Notes under the pieces: model-generated
Databases searched by the model: none
Seen by the model: only the letters and a program-made list of their open reading frames with translations
Told to the model about the DNA's origin: nothing
Program-made: the position numbers and the translations under genes
Assembly: GCF_964186585.1 (NCBI RefSeq)
Contig: NZ_OZ075067.1
Coordinates: 186,001-250,000 of the forward strand
Source: Microbacterium sp. MM2322
GTDB lineage: Bacteria; Actinomycetota; Actinomycetes; Actinomycetales; Microbacteriaceae
Reading direction: 5' to 3'
Length of the DNA stretch: 64,000 nucleotides
Shown here: piece by piece, positions 62,227 to 64,000 of the stretch
Layout: each line of letters begins with the position of its first letter
Position numbering within the stretch: position 1 is the stretch's first letter

Positions 62227-63473
62227 CGCGCCGCGCTCACCGCGGTACGTCCGCCCGCACCTCGGTGCGCTGCGCGCGCCTGACCGTGGATCGACTCCCC
62301 GACCGCGAGCCGAGCGGCGAGATTCTCGTAGGCGGTCGCCACGTCGTCCCACCTGAAGTCGCTTGCAGCCCGCATCTTGCCGCGGGCGCCGAGCGCGCCG
62401 GCGAGGGGAAGGTCGTTCTCGAGGGCGGTGAAGTGTCGCGTCGCGTCGGCGGCGTGCGCGAAGAACAGGCCGTGCTCGTCGAGGGTTTCGTGGTTGAACC
62501 CGACGTCGTAGGCGACGACGGCGGTACCCGCACCCATCGCCCTCAGGAGTGACGGGTTCGTTCCGCCCACCGAATGTCCGTGCACGTAGGTGAGTGCATG
62601 GAAGTAGAGCGCGTCGAGCAGATCCTGGTCGTACACCCCGCCGAGGAAGCGGATGCGGGGGTCGTCGCCCGCAGCGGCGCGGATGCGCTCCGTGTACTCC
62701 GCCGCGTACGGTGCGGAGCCGACGACCACGAGCGGCCGCAGCGCCGCGCTGGCGCGGTAGCCCTCGACGATCTCGAGCACGTGGTTCTCGGGTTCGAAGC
62801 GGGCGACCACGAGGTGGTACCCGCCCGGGGCGAGGCCGAGAGCGTGCACGCCGTCGACCGGCGCGTGCTCGAGGAGGGGTGCGCCGTACCGGATGAGTTC
62901 GGTCGGCACGCCGAATTCGCGGTCGTAGTACTCGCTGATCCCCGGGGCGTCCGCGACGAGAGCATCCGCGGTGCGGACTCCGAATTCCTCGGCCCAGCGG
63001 TAGTAGGCCTTGCCTCGTCGCCCCCACTTCGACCTCTTCCATTCGAGGCCGTCCATGTGCAGGGCGGTCGGGATGCCGCGGGCTCGCAGCGCGGGCAGGA
63101 ACGGCGAGTTCGCCGCGTTGAACACGAAGGCCGCGTCGGGGCGCCGACCGAGAACGGCGTGCACGGCGGAGAGGCCGGTGTGGCTCAGCGTCTCGAGCTG
63201 CTTCACGGGGAGCGCGGGAAGGTGGACGACTTTCATCCCGAGGTAGGTGCGGTCCCGTGTCTGGGATCCCCGGGTGTACACCGTGACACCGTGACCGCGT
63301 TCGACGAGCCGGCGCCCGATCTCCTCGACCGCCGTCTCGAAGCCGCCGTAGGAGGCGGGAACGCCGCGGGTCCCGATCATCGCGATGTCGAGGGTCCTCG
63401 TCTCGCGGGGCCGCACATCGTGGGCGAGGCGGACGGGCTCGGCGTCGACGCGCCGCGGGTATTCGATGACCAT
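62223..63473 (-). CDS. Glycosyltransferase of the DUF1972/GT4 type
   Basis: This is a 416-residue transferase. IAMIGTRGVPASYGGFETAVEE is the DUF1972 signature of rhamnosyl- and related transferases; the C-terminal domain has YHLVVARFEPENHVLEIV and HGHSVGGTNPSLLRAMGAG with the donor-site Glu replaced by a Ser/Leu context. It usually adds the second sugar to the lipid carrier. The ATG at 63473 overlaps the sugar transferase stop (TGATG). Confidence 0.92.
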   Translation of the reverse strand: MVIEYPRRVDAEPVRLAHDVRPRETRTLDIAMIGTRGVPASYGGFETAVEEIGRRLVERGHGVTVYTRGSQTRDRTYLGMKVVHLPALPVKQLETLSHTGLSAVHAVLGRRPDAAFVFNAANSPFLPALRARGIPTALHMDGLEWKRSKWGRRGKAYYRWAEEFGVRTADALVADAPGISEYYDREFGVPTELIRYGAPLLEHAPVDGVHALGLAPGGYHLVVARFEPENHVLEIVEGYRASAALRPLVVVGSAPYAAEYTERIRAAAGDDPRIRFLGGVYDQDLLDALYFHALTYVHGHSVGGTNPSLLRAMGAGTAVVAYDVGFNHETLDEHGLFFAHAADATRHFTALENDLPLAGALGARGKMRAASDFRWDDVATAYENLAARLAVGESIHGQARAAHRGAGGRTAVSAAR

Positions 63474-64000
63474 CAGTAAGCTCCCTCGGGCGTGACCATG
63501 ACTTTGGCTGTTCGCCACATCAGGACGAGGTCCGTCATGACGGTCCAGTTCTCGACGTACCGGAGGTCGAGCCGGACGCTCTCCTCCCAGGAGAGGTCGC
63601 TGCGACCCCCGACCTGCCACGGGCCCGTGATGCCCGGCTTGATGTAGAGGCGTCGGAAGACGGTGCCGTCGTAGGCGGTCACCTCGGCGGGCAGGGGCGG
63701 GCGCGGGCCGACGACGCTCATGTCGCCGCGCAGCACGTTCCAGAACTGCGGCACCTCGTCCAGCGAGAATTTGCGCAGTGCCTGTCCGACGCGTGTGACC
63801 CGCGGGTCGCGCCTCAGCTTGAACAGGGGGCCGGACCCCTCGTTCCGTGCGAGCAGGGCGGCGAGTTCGGATTCCGCATCCACCCGCATCGTGCGGAACT
63901 TGAGCATCGCGAACTCGCGGCCGTCCCGCCCGACGCGGGCCTGACGGAAGAAGACCGGCCCGTGGTCGTCGGCGCTGATGGCGACCGCGATCACCGCGGC
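63473..64000 (-). CDS. Polyprenyl-phosphate sugar-1-phosphate transferase (partial)
   Basis: Only the C-terminal 175 codons are in the window; the gene continues beyond base 64000. The visible part is the catalytic bacterial sugar transferase domain: VFFRQARVGRDGREFAMLKFRTMR, LRKFSLDEVPQFWNVLRGDMSVVGPRP and YIKPGITGPWQVGGRSDL. This enzyme (WbaP/WcaJ/CpsE type) puts the first sugar-phosphate on undecaprenyl phosphate and so begins every repeat unit. It is the head of the five-gene overlapping operon read towards 58456. Confidence 0.95.
   Translation of the reverse strand, partial: AAVIAVAISADDHGPVFFRQARVGRDGREFAMLKFRTMRVDAESELAALLARNEGSGPLFKLRRDPRVTRVGQALRKFSLDEVPQFWNVLRGDMSVVGPRPPLPAEVTAYDGTVFRRLYIKPGITGPWQVGGRSDLSWEESVRLDLRYVENWTVMTDLVLMWRTAKVMVTPEGAY

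Overview
The window is high-GC DNA, densely packed, with GTG and ATG starts, GGAGG-type ribosome sites, TANNNT -10 boxes and an abundance of the word GGATGCC/GGCATCC. This looks like an actinobacterium of the Microbacteriaceae, close to Microbacterium (an inference from composition and gene content; no rRNA is present). Almost every base is coding. No gap exceeds about 220 bases, and I saw no tRNA, rRNA, CRISPR array, insertion sequence or prophage.

Region 1 (1-5079) is metabolic: a partial Gfo/Idh/MocA oxidoreductase, a SulP transporter divergent from a MerR regulator with a shared operator, and a GH36 alpha-galactosidase. Region 2 (5136-15284) mixes housekeeping genes (acyl-CoA dehydrogenase/oxidase, DNA-3-methyladenine glycosylase, cupin, short UvrA-like ATPase) with two small operons that look like secretion or effector loci. 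One is 5238-6563 (linker plus unknown C-terminal domain, SseB-like protein, Cys-pair protein). The other is 9517-12497 (small WXG/EspC-like helical protein, membrane-spanning protein ending in a GxSxG lipase-like domain, lipoprotein, unknown partner), which resembles a type VII secretion lipase/immunity set. Region 3 (15320-31172) is an eight-gene overlapping operon: giant Ig/FN3 surface protein, MoxR ATPase, DUF58, transglutaminase-like protein, RDD-FHA, PP2C phosphatase, FHA, Ser/Thr kinase. It matches the PFNA-type cluster known from bifidobacteria. A 16-bp palindrome of the form TGGGGAG-NN-CTCCCCA precedes the two region 2 operons and the region 3 operon. It lies 31.5, 31.5 and 41.5 bp from the -10 box, which predicts one shared activator.

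Region 4 (31182-35333) has a lone resolvase-like domain, a zinc metallopeptidase, a prolyl aminopeptidase and a DEAD-box helicase. Region 5 (35440-64000) is a large Wzx/Wzy-type surface polysaccharide locus: polyprenyl-phosphate sugar transferase, about nine glycosyltransferases, flippase, polymerase, BY-kinase, pyruvyl- and acyltransferases, a CDP-alcohol transferase with a cytidylyltransferase, and two large secreted proteins that share a novel-looking lectin-like module.

The most striking signal is in region 5. Eight leaders of polysaccharide transcription units, on both strands, carry hairpins whose arms differ in sequence but whose loops are (U)UGGGG, often in tandem and usually presenting the ribosome binding site in the loop. 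The constant loop with covarying arms argues for an RNA element. C-rich-loop sRNAs of the actinobacterial 6C family are the obvious candidate partners (inference).
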